A stretch of DNA of 64,000 nt from Peptoclostridium sp965368085. Its GTDB lineage: Bacteria > Bacillota > Clostridia > Peptostreptococcales > Peptostreptococcaceae. Shown in pieces: positions 1 to 8,871 of the stretch (positions within the stretch are counted from its first letter, which is position 1; each line of letters opens with the position of its first letter). A program made the position numbers and the translations under genes. Under the pieces are notes generated by a model that saw only the letters and a list, made by a program, of their open reading frames with translations, ran no database searches and was not told where the DNA came from. Location of the stretch: contig CBDULP010000006.1 in assembly GCA_965368085.1 (NCBI GenBank), positions 43,257 to 107,256 of the forward strand. Reading direction: 5' to 3'.

Positions 1-475
1 AGTCGTAAAACACGTGGTACACCTGAAGCACCGAATCAGTAGTTACAAACGCGGGAATCTTCTTGTACTCGTTGTGCTCGTATATGTAAAACAGCTGCTC
101 CTCGAGAGTGGGGCTTACAAAAAAACCATTCTTGACAAGCATGTCCCTTTGCATTTTACTCATCTGCGGAAACTGGTCCAGATTTACTATGTTCGAAAGA
201 TCGCTTTTTACCGCGTATGGCGCTAGCGACGGAGTAAACTCAACTCTTTCAAATGGAACATCGACCGTCCTGCCATAAGCATTTTCCACGTCTGAAAGCT
301 TCATCAATTTCCCAAGAGTTTTTTCATATTCAACCTCCGCTTTGATTTCACCTTCACTCTTTCCAGCGGTCTCACTTGTTTCATTATGATTGTCCTTATC
401 AGAACACCCTGCGGCAGCAACAATTGCAGCCGAAATCAGGCACATGCACACCACACTTCTACCCCTATTAAACAT
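1..475 (-). CDS. DUF3160-type lipoprotein, N-terminal part (runs off the window)
   Basis: This gene is cut by the left edge, so only the first 158 codons are visible. The protein starts MFNRGRSVVCMCLISA, a short positively charged signal peptide, and has a lipobox AAAGC with the lipid-attachment Cys near residue 24. A Ser/Thr/Glu-rich linker follows. From about residue 70 the text (FVTTDSVLQVYHVFYD at the edge) looks like the start of the DUF3160 domain, a large extracytoplasmic domain of unknown function. The start is set by AGAGGAGGG six bases upstream of ATG at 475. It is likely attached to the outer face of the membrane. The DUF3160 assignment rests on recall of the family pattern; the lipoprotein call is directly visible. 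Confidence 0.7.
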   Translation of the reverse strand, partial: MFNRGRSVVCMCLISAAIVAAAGCSDKDNHNETSETAGKSEGEIKAEVEYEKTLGKLMKLSDVENAYGRTVDVPFERVEFTPSLAPYAVKSDLSNIVNLDQFPQMSKMQRDMLVKNGFFVSPTLEEQLFYIYEHNEYKKIPAFVTTDSVLQVYHVFYD

Positions 476-778
476 GTTAACCCTCCTCTATATGTATTTA
501 ATGGTAAATATAGTCTCTCCAATAACAGTTATACCGTATTATATTACTTTTTAAAAGCAAAAGTCACATACATAAAAGTCTGCTTATATAAGCGTTTCAT
601 CCGATTTATTTTTCCAATGATAAAAATATCAATAAAAAAACATTTGCTATATCTTATAACCTATGGTACTATTAAATAGAATCTTAATTAAAAGTTCTGA
701 AAAATATTTGAATTTAAAAATAAAATTATAGAATTGTGTCGGTATTAATCGTATTAACTCTAAATTTTTAATTTAAAT

Positions 779-787
779 TGATATAAT
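779..787 (+). promoter_or_regulatory. Extended -10 promoter of the cold-shock gene
   Basis: TGATATAAT at 779-787 is an extended -10 element about 45 bp upstream of the cold-shock start codon. No good -35 is seen, which is typical when TGn precedes the -10. The rest of 476-778 is very AT-rich, and I see no gene in it. Confidence 0.5.
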
Positions 788-831
788 TTGTGCGAACTAG
801 TTTAAGAAAATAAAATTCGGAGGTATCGATT

Positions 832-1029
832 ATGAACGGTACAGTAAAATGGTTTAATGCAGACAAAGGATTTGGATTTATAACAGGAGAAGACGGAGTA
901 GATGTTTTCGCACATTTCTCTCAAATCCAAAAAGACGGTTTCAAAACACTAGAAGAAGGCGAAAGAGTTACTTTCGACATAGCTCAAGGAGCAAAAGGAC
1001 CACAAGCTGAGAATATAGTAAGCCTATAA
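832..1029 (+). CDS. Cold-shock protein, CspA family
   Basis: A 65-residue, single cold-shock domain protein that binds single-stranded RNA/DNA and acts as an RNA chaperone in the cytoplasm. RNP1 (KGFGFIT, residues 13-19) and RNP2 (VFAHF, residues 25-29) are both intact. The length is normal for bacterial Csp proteins. GGAGG at 821-825 sets the start at ATG 832. It is monocistronic, with its own promoter and a strong terminator right after the stop. Which Csp paralogue it is cannot be told from the sequence. Confidence 0.97.
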   Translation: MNGTVKWFNADKGFGFITGEDGVDVFAHFSQIQKDGFKTLEEGERVTFDIAQGAKGPQAENIVSL

Positions 1030-1047
1030 TTCTTATATAGCCATATC

Positions 1048-1080
1048 AAGGACATGAATATAAAATTCATGTCCTTTTTT
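1048..1080 (+). terminator. Rho-independent terminator of the csp gene
   Basis: A 12-bp perfect stem (AAGGACATGAAT with ATTCATGTCCTT) around a 5-base loop is followed by a T run. It ends the csp transcript. The minus-strand gene that follows converges on it. Confidence 0.9.
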
Positions 1081-1088
1081 AGTTGCAC

Positions 1089-1922
1089 TTACGACTCATT
1101 CACTAAAAACTCAATATCAATCCATTCCGTACTGCAATCTGTGCTAATCTCGGCCTGCAGGCAGCTCTGTCCGCCTTCATTCACTCTCTTTTCAATATCT
1201 TTTATTTTGTCATATGCATTTGTGCAGGCAATGCTTTCAAACCCAAATCCCTTCCAGCTGTATGCGTTCACAACCTGTCTGCCATCTTCCAAATATTCTA
1301 TAGCTATGAGTTCATCCGTTTTATCTCCATCCAAATCGCAAAATATATATTTCCTGAATGGCCTTGAAAGTCGGGAGCCTCTCCACATCGGATGCACAGT
1401 GCCATCTCCCCAGTAATATATGTATGGGCGCTCAGCCATTACCGGATGGAACCTTGTACTTTTGTACATGGTTATTGATATTTCAGACATCCCGTTTCCG
1501 TCCACATCCGCTGTCTGAATATTATGCGGGTTCATGTTCTTCATGCTCTTTGAAATCTCGCTGCATGCTTCCCCGTCAGGGGCTATTCCCACCACATCAA
1601 GCTTGTCTCCATATTCTTGGTCTGAATTCCCCGTTATTATCAACAGCTTGTCATCACAACCTTTAGCCCTTCTCGATATGCAGTAGTCGAATATCTTCTT
1701 TCCCTCTTCAAGTGTATATCTGCCCTCCAATTTGCCATCCTGCGAAAGCATGCGGGCATTTTTTTTTGAAATCTCCACTTTGAAATGGCCATTTGAAGTT
1801 CTCATTATATTGCCTTTCTCACCATTTCCGTTTTTATCAGCCCATAATGCCACAGTAAAAATCAATGCCCCCAAAATCACAGCAACTGTAATTAACGTGA
1901 CTTTATTATTGTCTCCCAGCAT
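1089..1922 (-). CDS. Membrane-anchored FG-GAP/VCBS-like protein
   Basis: A 277-residue protein with one N-terminal hydrophobic segment (about residues 8-28, signal anchor) and an extracytoplasmic body. The body holds two Asp-rich motifs, DVDGNGMSEI and DLDGDKTDEL, of the kind seen in FG-GAP/VCBS repeats, where they bind calcium. The start at 1922 is chosen because CGGAGGG (1931-1937) sits about 8 bases upstream; the in-frame ATG seven codons earlier has no ribosome site. The enzyme or ligand is unknown. It lies convergent to csp and near the DUF3160 lipoprotein, so both may belong to the cell surface. Confidence 0.65.
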   Translation of the reverse strand: MLGDNNKVTLITVAVILGALIFTVALWADKNGNGEKGNIMRTSNGHFKVEISKKNARMLSQDGKLEGRYTLEEGKKIFDYCISRRAKGCDDKLLIITGNSDQEYGDKLDVVGIAPDGEACSEISKSMKNMNPHNIQTADVDGNGMSEISITMYKSTRFHPVMAERPYIYYWGDGTVHPMWRGSRLSRPFRKYIFCDLDGDKTDELIAIEYLEDGRQVVNAYSWKGFGFESIACTNAYDKIKDIEKRVNEGGQSCLQAEISTDCSTEWIDIEFLVNES

Positions 1923-2077
1923 ATTGTCTTCCCTCCGCTGCATTTATGCATCTGAATATATATCACCAATTCTTCTCCATATTCGCCCATAATATACATG
2001 TCCATTATACCCCATATAACCCACAAGCCACCATATATTCAAATTAATTCTGACAGTATAAACCAGTATAGTTTTCT

Positions 2078-2150
2078 GGAGATTTGTAAAAGCTGTCCAT
2101 TGAAATTCTTCCTGACAATCTATTGAAATCTTTGACTGTTTGAGCGCTAC
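2078..2150. repeat. Degenerate copy of a dispersed intergenic repeat
   Basis: This non-coding stretch shares the blocks GGAGnTTTGTAAAA, CATTGAAAT and GACTGTTTGAGCG, in the same order, with the better-preserved copy at 63538-63660. Here the inverted arms have decayed. The rest of 1923-2150 shows no gene. Confidence 0.45.
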
Positions 2151-2151
2151 A

Positions 2152-2181
2152 CAAAAATACCGCCTGAAAATCAGGCGGTAT
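2152..2181 (-). terminator. Terminator after the brnQ / small membrane protein genes
   Basis: An 11-bp perfect stem (ATACCGCCTGA with TCAGGCGGTAT) has a 3-base loop and is followed by TTTTTG on the minus strand. It lies just past the stop of the small membrane gene. Confidence 0.85.
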
Positions 2182-2209
2182 CGGTCTTATTATGTTTCAT
2201 CTATATGGT

Positions 2210-2479
2210 TTATATCATAGGAGCATGTCCGTTTGAAATATCTATTCCAAGTCCAATAAGTCCCCCTATAACTATTATTGCAAGAAGCGTTATCATCATT
2301 GCTGTGTCCTTTTCTCCCTTTTGGATGTTGAACATAATTACATATGTGAAAAGCGCCATTATTCCTCCAAGTAAAGCCACTATATACGATACAATTCCAA
2401 ATCTGTCTATATACCATTTTATAAAATAATGAAATATTACAAATCTAGGGCCTAAAGATTCCGATGTGTAGAAATTCAT
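2210..2479 (-). CDS. Small two-helix membrane protein of unknown function
   Basis: An 89-residue protein with two hydrophobic helices, roughly residues 28-52 and 60-80, joined by a charged loop (NIQKGEKDTA). AAAGGACT 7-8 bases upstream supports ATG at 2479. It lies 39 bp downstream of brnQ on the same strand and shares its terminator, so it is probably co-transcribed with the branched-chain amino acid carrier. I do not recognise the family. A BrnQ accessory role is possible but unproven. Confidence 0.6.
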   Translation of the reverse strand: MNFYTSESLGPRFVIFHYFIKWYIDRFGIVSYIVALLGGIMALFTYVIMFNIQKGEKDTAMMITLLAIIVIGGLIGLGIDISNGHAPMI

Positions 2480-2518
2480 ATTAAAGTCCTTTCATAAGGA
2501 TCGCATAAAAACAATTTG

Positions 2519-3835
2519 CTACAAAACTGAACTTTCTTCCCCCATTTTTTCTCTATCAGACATGAGCATAGTAGTTATAATTGCTCCTGCAATCGAAGGG
2601 GTTATCCATGCAAATCCCGCTCCCGAAAGAGGAAGTCTGCTCATCAAATTTCCTATAAATGCTGTGTTTACCCCCATTGCCGAAATTCCGTCAAAAAGAC
2701 TTACGAAAAGAGCTCCATAAACCGCTCCAAGGTATGCTCTTTTGTTTTTAATCATGTTGTCGAACAGGTTCATCACTATAAGCACTATTGCCACGGGGTA
2801 AACCGTCACCAAAAGAGGAACCGCAAGCTTTACTATTTTCTCTATTCCAAAATTAGCAAATACTGCACTTACTATGACAGTAGCTGTTACGACGGCTTTA
2901 TAGCTAAGCTTTCCGTCGCTTATGTCTTCAAAGTAGTTTCCTACGGTTGCGGTAATACCTACCGCTGTCGTAAGACATGCAACAGAACAAGCAACTCCTA
3001 TTCCCATTTTTCCGACAGATCCCAAAGCGTTTTGTGTTATTCCAACCACTAGATCCGCCCTGGCCATGTCTGCTGGATATACTCCACTCACTGTGGCTCC
3101 AAGGTAAAGAAGCCCTCCGTAAACAAATGCAAGTCCCACTGCCGCTATGAGTCCTGCTCTCATAGTAAGTTTTATCTGGTCTTCCTTCTTTTCGTATCCT
3201 TTTTCCTTAAGCGTCAGCATCAGTATTCCTCCAAACACTAGTGCACAAAATGCATCCATTGTCTGATATCCTTCTGTGAATCCTTTTGAAAACGGATTTC
3301 CAAGTCCCGTTTCAACCGGAGCCCCGGCAGGGGCAACGATACCTTTTATTATTATGGTACCGATTATGCATAGGAGTATAGGAGTAAGCACCTTTCCTAT
3401 CTTGTCCACTATGCCTGATGGCTTTATTACAAGGAGAAGGGTTACTGCAAAATATACAATCGATACTATTATTGGATTTGCTCCCGGTATTGAAGGTCTT
3501 ATTCCAAGTTCGAAAACTGTAGCCCCGGTTCTTGGTATTGCAAGAAGAGGTCCAAGGGCAAGTATTACTATCGTTCCAAGTATCTTGCTGAATGTCGGGT
3601 TGACCTTGCCTGCCAGATGGTCTATAGTACCGCCGGCCTTAGATACTGACAACACTCCCAGTAGCGGCATCCCTACCCCTGTAAGTAAGAATCCCACAAG
3701 GCATGCAAGCCAGCCCTTTCCTGAGTTCAGTCCAAGAGCCGGTGGAAATATGAGGTTTCCTGCTCCGAAAAACATTGCAAACAGGGCCAGTCCTACTACA
3801 AAACTATCTTTTGTCTGATTCATCTTCTGCTTCAT
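2519..3835 (-). CDS. brnQ: Branched-chain amino acid transport system II carrier protein
   Basis: A 438-residue polytopic membrane protein (about 12 helices) of the LIVCS family, which takes up leucine, isoleucine and valine by cation symport. The N-terminal family signature FAMFFGAGNLIFPPALG (residues 18-34) is clear, and so is the later GNYFED segment. Full length for BrnQ. GGAGGT five bases before ATG 3835 sets the start. The upstream 640 bp carry a direct repeat with two CodY-box-like sequences, which would fit CodY control of this gene, as in other Firmicutes; that is inference. A small membrane protein follows in the same transcript. Confidence 0.95.
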   Translation of the reverse strand: MKQKMNQTKDSFVVGLALFAMFFGAGNLIFPPALGLNSGKGWLACLVGFLLTGVGMPLLGVLSVSKAGGTIDHLAGKVNPTFSKILGTIVILALGPLLAIPRTGATVFELGIRPSIPGANPIIVSIVYFAVTLLLVIKPSGIVDKIGKVLTPILLCIIGTIIIKGIVAPAGAPVETGLGNPFSKGFTEGYQTMDAFCALVFGGILMLTLKEKGYEKKEDQIKLTMRAGLIAAVGLAFVYGGLLYLGATVSGVYPADMARADLVVGITQNALGSVGKMGIGVACSVACLTTAVGITATVGNYFEDISDGKLSYKAVVTATVIVSAVFANFGIEKIVKLAVPLLVTVYPVAIVLIVMNLFDNMIKNKRAYLGAVYGALFVSLFDGISAMGVNTAFIGNLMSRLPLSGAGFAWITPSIAGAIITTMLMSDREKMGEESSVL

Positions 3836-3888
3836 TTTCTACCTCCTGATTATTTTATTATTGATTTTAAATTGAAAATAATGATTAT

Positions 3889-4158
3889 TTACAAAACAGC
3901 ATAACACTTCTTTATTTTCAGATTTTTTGAACAAGTCACTGAATTCATATTAAATTGTCTCATTCAAAAAGTGTCAATAAAAATCAAAAATGTCTCATTG
4001 TCGAAATACTCGAAATTATGGAACTAAAACCAGGATATCCCTTCCACTTGAAAATTTGTCCTTTTTTACAAAAAAGCTTAACAGTTCTTTATTTTCAGAT
4101 TTTTGAAACAATTCCTCGTGGCACATGTTAAACTGCCTCTTTCGAAATAATTCATAAA
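3889..4158. repeat. Imperfect tandem direct repeat upstream of brnQ with CodY-like boxes
   Basis: Two related copies, about 3889-3980 and 4066-4158, are offset by exactly 177 bp. The best part (ACAAAAnAGCnTAACAnTTC, then TTTATTTTCAGATTTTT) has three mismatches in its first 31 bases. Each copy holds TATTTTCAGATTTTT (3913-3927 and 4090-4104), which matches the CodY consensus AATTTTCWGAAAATT at 11 of 15 positions. The region is non-coding and lies between divergent brnQ and the response regulator gene. Confidence 0.55.
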
Positions 4159-4346
4159 GAATCGAATTTACACGTGAAATTTGTTAAAAAAAAAGTATTG
4201 TGTTAGACTTTTAGTATCTATTTATAAACACTTTAAATGATTACATGAATGTGAATTGTTCCTTTTTCATTGTAACAACTAGATTTAATTGGCATTTCAA
4301 ATGCACATTCAAAGTCTTGAAAATAGTTAAATTAACCACATATCAC

Positions 4347-4376
4347 TTGTATACATAGTACATATTTTGATATACT
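4347..4376 (+). promoter_or_regulatory. Promoter of the GlnL-type response regulator
   Basis: TTGTAT (4347-4352), an 18-bp spacer and TATACT (4371-4376) preceded by TGA (extended -10). It points toward the regulator gene about 100 bp downstream. Confidence 0.5.
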
Positions 4377-4473
4377 ATCACCCAGGAAGAAAAATTGAAG
4401 CGATTTCAAAGGATTCTCAAAATACGAAATTCAGCATAGTCATATAAAAGCAGATCTTGGAGGTGCAGTTGAT

Positions 4474-5316
4474 TTGAAAATATTCATAGCAGAAGATGAC
4501 ATAAATATTGTAAGAATACTCGAAACAATTGTTGAAGATAGGGGGTTGGGATCTATAGAGGGATATGCCGAAAACGGAAATGATGCAATAAAGCACATAA
4601 GAACTACAAGATCGGATATTGTACTCGTTGACCTTTTAATGCCCGGAAAAGACGGAATCGCTCTTGTATCCGAGATAAAAAAGGATATGCCCGAAACCCA
4701 GTTTATAATGATATCCCAGGTGTCATCAAAGGATATGATCGCAAAAGCATATGAAAAAGGCGTTTCATACTATATACATAAACCTATAAATGCTGTAGAA
4801 ATTGAAACCATAATAGGAAAAGTGAAAGATGAACTGGAAATGAATCGAACTTTCAGTCAAATACGAAAATTTCTGGATTGGAGAAAACCCAAAAAAGAAA
4901 GCAATAAGAATAAGTGTATTGAAAATCATTTGGAAAAGCGCATAAACCAACTGATGAAAGATATAGGAATAATAGGTGAGGTTGGCAGCTTTGATATAGT
5001 GAAAATCATCAAATTTTTAATAGAATCAAATAATACTATGAACGATTATACACTTAAAGAGCTTTGCAGTAAATTCAGTAACACTCCTAAAACTATTGAG
5101 CAACGGATAAGACGGACTGCAATCACTGCAATGACAAATATAGCCAATATGGGAGTAGAAGACTACTTCAATGACCGATTCACGGAATATTCAAACGTGC
5201 TTTTTAATTTTGAACAGATTAAAAGAGAAATGGATTTTGTACGTGGCAAAGCTTCAAAGGGAGGAACGGTAAATTTAAGGAAATTCATAGACGGAATATT
5301 GTTCCACGTCAAATGA
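4474..5316 (+). CDS. Orphan response regulator, GlnL/YcbB type
   Basis: A 280-residue two-component response regulator. The receiver domain (1-120) has acidic D8/D9, the phospho-acceptor D53 in VDLLMPGKDG, S81 and K103 in HKPIN, all intact. The C-terminal half (about 150-275) looks like the YcbB domain found in Bacillus GlnL, which controls glutamine use. It is not an OmpR or NarL winged helix. Translation starts at TTG 4474, with GGAGGT (4459-4464) nine bases upstream. No histidine kinase gene is nearby, so the partner must be elsewhere. The gene is monocistronic between a promoter and a bidirectional terminator. Target genes are unknown; glutamine transport or metabolism is the family-based guess. 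Confidence 0.85.
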   Translation: MKIFIAEDDINIVRILETIVEDRGLGSIEGYAENGNDAIKHIRTTRSDIVLVDLLMPGKDGIALVSEIKKDMPETQFIMISQVSSKDMIAKAYEKGVSYYIHKPINAVEIETIIGKVKDELEMNRTFSQIRKFLDWRKPKKESNKNKCIENHLEKRINQLMKDIGIIGEVGSFDIVKIIKFLIESNNTMNDYTLKELCSKFSNTPKTIEQRIRRTAITAMTNIANMGVEDYFNDRFTEYSNVLFNFEQIKREMDFVRGKASKGGTVNLRKFIDGILFHVK

Positions 5317-5363
5317 TGCTCCCTCCGTGAAAATTTATTTAAAATGCAATTCTTGAGAATGCG

Positions 5364-5407
5364 AAAAACCGTCACTTATCTAATGCCTAAGTGACGGTTT
5401 TTTTCTT
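5364..5407. terminator. Bidirectional terminator between convergent genes
   Basis: A 13-bp stem (AAACCGTCACTTA with TAAGTGACGGTTT) is flanked by A and T runs. It can serve both the response regulator (plus) and the aminotransferase (minus). Confidence 0.9.
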
Positions 5408-5435
5408 TTTAATGAGTTCGGATATCAAATGTAAG

Positions 5436-6614
5436 CTACTTGAACTCTGCTGCAAGCTTTTCAAACGCCGCTATAGACCTTTCGATCACGTCAAGCTCTA
5501 CGCAGTACGAAATTCTGAAATAGCCGGGACAGCCAAACCCACTTCCGGGAACAAGTAAAAGATTGTGGTTTATGGCTCTCTTTACAAATTCAACATCGTC
5601 CTCCATGAGAGCCTTGGGAAACAGGTAAAAAGCGCCTTGAGGTTTTACGCATTCAAAACCAAGTCTTGTGAGATTTTCATACAGCATATCCCTTTTAAGC
5701 TTATAGTCTTCTATATCCACCTGCGCGTCAAGCGCATCATATATTACCTTTTGAAAAAGCGCGGGAGCGTTTACAAATCCAAGAGTTCTATTGCAGAAAG
5801 TAAGCGCATTCATAAGTGTTTCTATACCCTCTATCCTGCTACTTGCAGCCACATATCCTATCCTCTCGCCAGCTAGACCAAGCGACTTGCTGAATGAGTT
5901 CACCACGAATGAATTCTTGAATATCGACAATATGCTTGGAACGACCGCCCCATCGTATACTATCTTGCTGTAAGGCTGGTCTGAAATCACATATACCGAG
6001 CCCTGCTCGGCTTCCTTTTTTTCTATTATCTTGGCCATTTCCCTAAGCTTTTCCTCACTATATATTACACCTGTAGGATTGTTTGGATTGTTTATTATAA
6101 TGGCCTTTGTCCTTGAAGTTATACTCTTTTCAAACGCTTTAAGATCCGGCTCGAAATTCGATGTGTCAGGCGGCACTATTACAGTCTTTCCCCCGTGGTT
6201 GTCCACATAGAAATTGTACTCCACAAAATAAGGCGCGAACACTATCACCTCGTCACCCGGGTTTAGAATTGATTTTAGCACTACATTGAGACCCCCTGCG
6301 GCACCGACTGTCATTACTACATTCGAAGCTGAAAGCTCGACTCCGCTCTCATGCTGGAGAGATTTTGCTATCTTTTCCCTTACATCTACATACCCGGCAT
6401 TGTTCATATATTTGTGGGTTCCCCTCTCGCCGCTTGTCACATGTTTTTTGAGTGAATCTAAAACCTCCTTCGGCGGCTCCGCAAATGGATTTCCCAAACT
6501 GAAATCATATACATTTTCGGCCCCATATTTTTGGGCAAGTCTAGCCCCTTCCTCAAACATTGCCCTTATCCAAGATGACTTTTCAAGACTTTTTACAACC
6601 TTTTCTGAAAACAT
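5436..6614 (-). CDS. PLP-dependent class I/II aminotransferase
   Basis: A 392-residue fold-type I aminotransferase. Seen motifs: FSLGNPFAEPP at the N-terminus, TVGAAGGLN (cofactor phosphate region), NNPNNPTGVIYS, and the Schiff-base lysine in NSFSKSLGLAGERIGY near residue 240. The start is moved to ATG 6614, which has AGGGGGG just upstream; the earlier in-frame ATG at 6647 has none. The likely reaction is amino transfer between an amino acid (Asp, Ala or similar) and 2-oxoglutarate. The substrate cannot be read from sequence. Convergent with the GlnL-like regulator; no operon partner. Confidence 0.9.
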   Translation of the reverse strand: MFSEKVVKSLEKSSWIRAMFEEGARLAQKYGAENVYDFSLGNPFAEPPKEVLDSLKKHVTSGERGTHKYMNNAGYVDVREKIAKSLQHESGVELSASNVVMTVGAAGGLNVVLKSILNPGDEVIVFAPYFVEYNFYVDNHGGKTVIVPPDTSNFEPDLKAFEKSITSRTKAIIINNPNNPTGVIYSEEKLREMAKIIEKKEAEQGSVYVISDQPYSKIVYDGAVVPSILSIFKNSFVVNSFSKSLGLAGERIGYVAASSRIEGIETLMNALTFCNRTLGFVNAPALFQKVIYDALDAQVDIEDYKLKRDMLYENLTRLGFECVKPQGAFYLFPKALMEDDVEFVKRAINHNLLLVPGSGFGCPGYFRISYCVELDVIERSIAAFEKLAAEFK

Positions 6615-6879
6615 GAAATCCCCCCTGATATTTATTTTATTATTCATTCTATAAAATACATTCTATTACAAACACAGCCTGAATCCCACAAAATATGCGA
6701 GAAATTTTAAAATATTTTGAATTTTGCAAAATAAAAATTTTAAAATTATGAAATTATCCTGCTTTTTCAAGTTGAATCTGCCATTTTTTTAAAAATCGGT
6801 CCATAAGTATGGAATTGTGATATTATAATTATATGTAAATATTTCTTTTGTAATCATAATTTTTTTAAGAGGTGACATA

Positions 6880-7947
6880 ATGAAAAGATATTTAGCCCTG
6901 GCGGTGGCAGTGGGAATGCTTTCATTTACGGGATGTTCATATACATCAGATGGAGTGAATTCAGATGAAAGTGCCCAGGCAGTTCAACAGCCAACTGAAA
7001 AAGAGGCTCTTCCTGAAAAAGATCAAATAAAAAGATTAAATGAATCAGAGCTAAAGGAGCTTTCTGTTAACGAACTGGGAGAGGTAATGGTTCTTATGTA
7101 TCACAGCATAGGGTATCCCGAAGCAACTTGGACTAGAACTCCCGAAAATTTTGCTAGGGATCTCGAAGAACTCTACATAAGAGGATTTAGGGCGATAAGC
7201 CTCACAGACTATGCAAGCGGAAATATAGATGTTGAAGCGGGATTTACGCCTGTTGTTATAACTTTCGACGACGGAAATGAAAACAATTTCAAATATATAG
7301 AAGGAGAAGACGGCAGCCTTGTCATAGATCCGGCATGTGCCGTAGGAGTTATGGAAGAGTTCAAGAAAAAACATCCAGACTTCAATGCCTCTGCTACATT
7401 TTTTGTGAACGCAAACCCCTTTAGAAACGAGCAGCAGGCAAAAGACAAGATCGATTTCCTGATTCAAAACAATTATGACATAGGAAACCACACATGGGGT
7501 CATGCTGACCTTTCAAATACCGATTCAGAAAATACAAAAAAGCAGCTTGCAGATATTGTAAAGCTTATAAAAAACTATGCGCCCGACTATGAAGTAAACA
7601 CTCTGGCCCTTCCTTTTGGCGGACTTCCTGACGATGTCAACAAAGCAGCAGTGTACTCCGGCACATATGAAGGCACATCGTATGAGAATATATGCGTGTT
7701 AAGAGTCGGATGGGATCCTTACAAGTCTCCATTCCACAATAAATTTGATGCACTCAATGTACACAGAGTAAGGGCAAGCGAAACCAACGTTGACAACGTA
7801 GGGCTTTACGACTGGCTTAAAAGATATGACGAGGGCAAAAAGACCAGGTTCATAAGCGATGGAGATCCTTCAACTATAGCAATCCCAGAAGGGTTTGCAG
7901 AAGTTTTAAGGGAGGATATTTCTGATAAGGAAGTAATAACATACTAA
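6880..7947 (+). CDS. Polysaccharide deacetylase lipoprotein (NodB/CE4 domain)
   Basis: A 355-residue lipoprotein with signal peptide and lipobox SFTGC (Cys19). The metal-binding NodB motifs are present: TFDDGNENN (motif 1 with the Asp pair) and HTWGH (motif 2). FGG and a C-terminal hydrophobic part follow. The family removes N- or O-acetyl groups from cell-wall peptidoglycan or other glycans using Zn or a similar metal. AAGAGGTGAC precedes ATG 6880. A single-gene unit with its own upstream TATTATAAT region. The precise glycan is unknown. Confidence 0.9.
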   Translation: MKRYLALAVAVGMLSFTGCSYTSDGVNSDESAQAVQQPTEKEALPEKDQIKRLNESELKELSVNELGEVMVLMYHSIGYPEATWTRTPENFARDLEELYIRGFRAISLTDYASGNIDVEAGFTPVVITFDDGNENNFKYIEGEDGSLVIDPACAVGVMEEFKKKHPDFNASATFFVNANPFRNEQQAKDKIDFLIQNNYDIGNHTWGHADLSNTDSENTKKQLADIVKLIKNYAPDYEVNTLALPFGGLPDDVNKAAVYSGTYEGTSYENICVLRVGWDPYKSPFHNKFDALNVHRVRASETNVDNVGLYDWLKRYDEGKKTRFISDGDPSTIAIPEGFAEVLREDISDKEVITY

Positions 7948-7969
7948 AATATTTATAAAGCGAGACAAC

Positions 7970-7999
7970 AAAGGACAGGCGACGTGTCGCCTGTCCTTT
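7970..7999 (+). terminator. Strong hairpin after the deacetylase gene
   Basis: A perfect 14-bp stem (AAAGGACAGGCGAC with GTCGCCTGTCCTTT) has a 2-base loop. The T run is short, but the stem is very stable. A second hairpin follows at 8037-8063. Confidence 0.7.
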
Positions 8000-8036
8000 C
8001 AATTAGCAAACTATATGGATTTTTTATCCGAATAAA

Positions 8037-8063
8037 CCAAAGGGACCGAAAAGGCCCCTTTGG
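8037..8063. terminator. Second hairpin between convergent deacetylase and gntR genes
   Basis: CCAAAGGGACC pairs with GGCCCCTTTGG around GAAAA (one mismatch) and is followed by TTTT on the plus strand. It lies 20 bp past the gntR stop and may serve both strands. Confidence 0.6.
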
Positions 8064-8082
8064 TTTTAATGTTTTATGTTGA

Positions 8083-8772
8083 TTATTCGTTCTCACTTTC
8101 AGTTGAACCCTCGCTCACCTTTATAGCGTTTCTCTTTGATGTGTCTATATGCTCCGTAAGCACGATCTTTGCTTTTTCAGCATCTCTTTCAAGGAACGCA
8201 TCAAGTATGGCCTTGTGCTCGTCAAGCGCGCTGTCCAGTCTTCCAGGAGTCTTTAGCGACTTATTTCTCGTAGTCTTTATATAGTACTGGAAGTCCTTCA
8301 ATATCTGTTCTAGATACCTGCTCTTTGTAGCCTTGTATATTATCTCGTGGAACTGCGAATTCAGCTCTGATATTTTAAGCACGTCTTTCTTTATTGTATA
8401 AAACTCCATAAGCTCGTAAAGTTCCTTGAGCTTGTCCAGATCGTCATCCGTCATTCTCTCCATGGCCCAGTCAACCGCTATGGCCTCTATTGCAAGTCTT
8501 ATCGTGTATATATCGCTTATGTCCTGCTTTGATATCCCTTTTACGATAACACCCCTGTTTGGAATGTTTTCAACAAGGCCTTCCAGCTCAAGCTGCTTTA
8601 GCGCTTCCCTTACTGGAGTTCTGCTGACTCCAAGCTCGTCCGCAAGCTTTATCTCGACAAGCTTTTCATCTGGAGAGTACTTGCCCTCTAGTATGTTGTC
8701 CCTTAATATGTTGAATATCTTTGAACTTAAAGATGATTTACCTTTTTCTTTCGAAAATAAATTAGAAACCAT
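8083..8772 (-). CDS. GntR-family regulator, FadR/FCD subfamily
   Basis: A 229-residue transcription regulator. The N-terminal winged helix has the typical LADELGVSRTPVREALKQLELEGLV text (about 45-75) and NRGVIV. The rest is a helical FCD ligand-binding domain with the Asp/His metal-binding pattern. The start at 8772 is chosen because GGAAGGG is nine bases upstream; an upstream TTG would lie inside that ribosome site. It is the third gene after aconitase and isocitrate dehydrogenase on the same strand. A role in controlling this TCA branch, with citrate or a related acid as effector, is inferred from context. Confidence 0.9.
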   Translation of the reverse strand: MVSNLFSKEKGKSSLSSKIFNILRDNILEGKYSPDEKLVEIKLADELGVSRTPVREALKQLELEGLVENIPNRGVIVKGISKQDISDIYTIRLAIEAIAVDWAMERMTDDDLDKLKELYELMEFYTIKKDVLKISELNSQFHEIIYKATKSRYLEQILKDFQYYIKTTRNKSLKTPGRLDSALDEHKAILDAFLERDAEKAKIVLTEHIDTSKRNAIKVSEGSTESENE

Positions 8773-8871
8773 AAAAATTTTCCCTTCCAAACCGTTATAG
8801 TTGTATTCGCCGACAATGCTATTTTCATGGTCATTGTATTATATTTAGAACATAAAGTCAATCTATTTCGT

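Noticed and set aside
14..226. Plus-strand frame at the left edge
   Set aside because: It is antisense to the DUF3160 lipoprotein, which has a signal peptide and a ribosome site.
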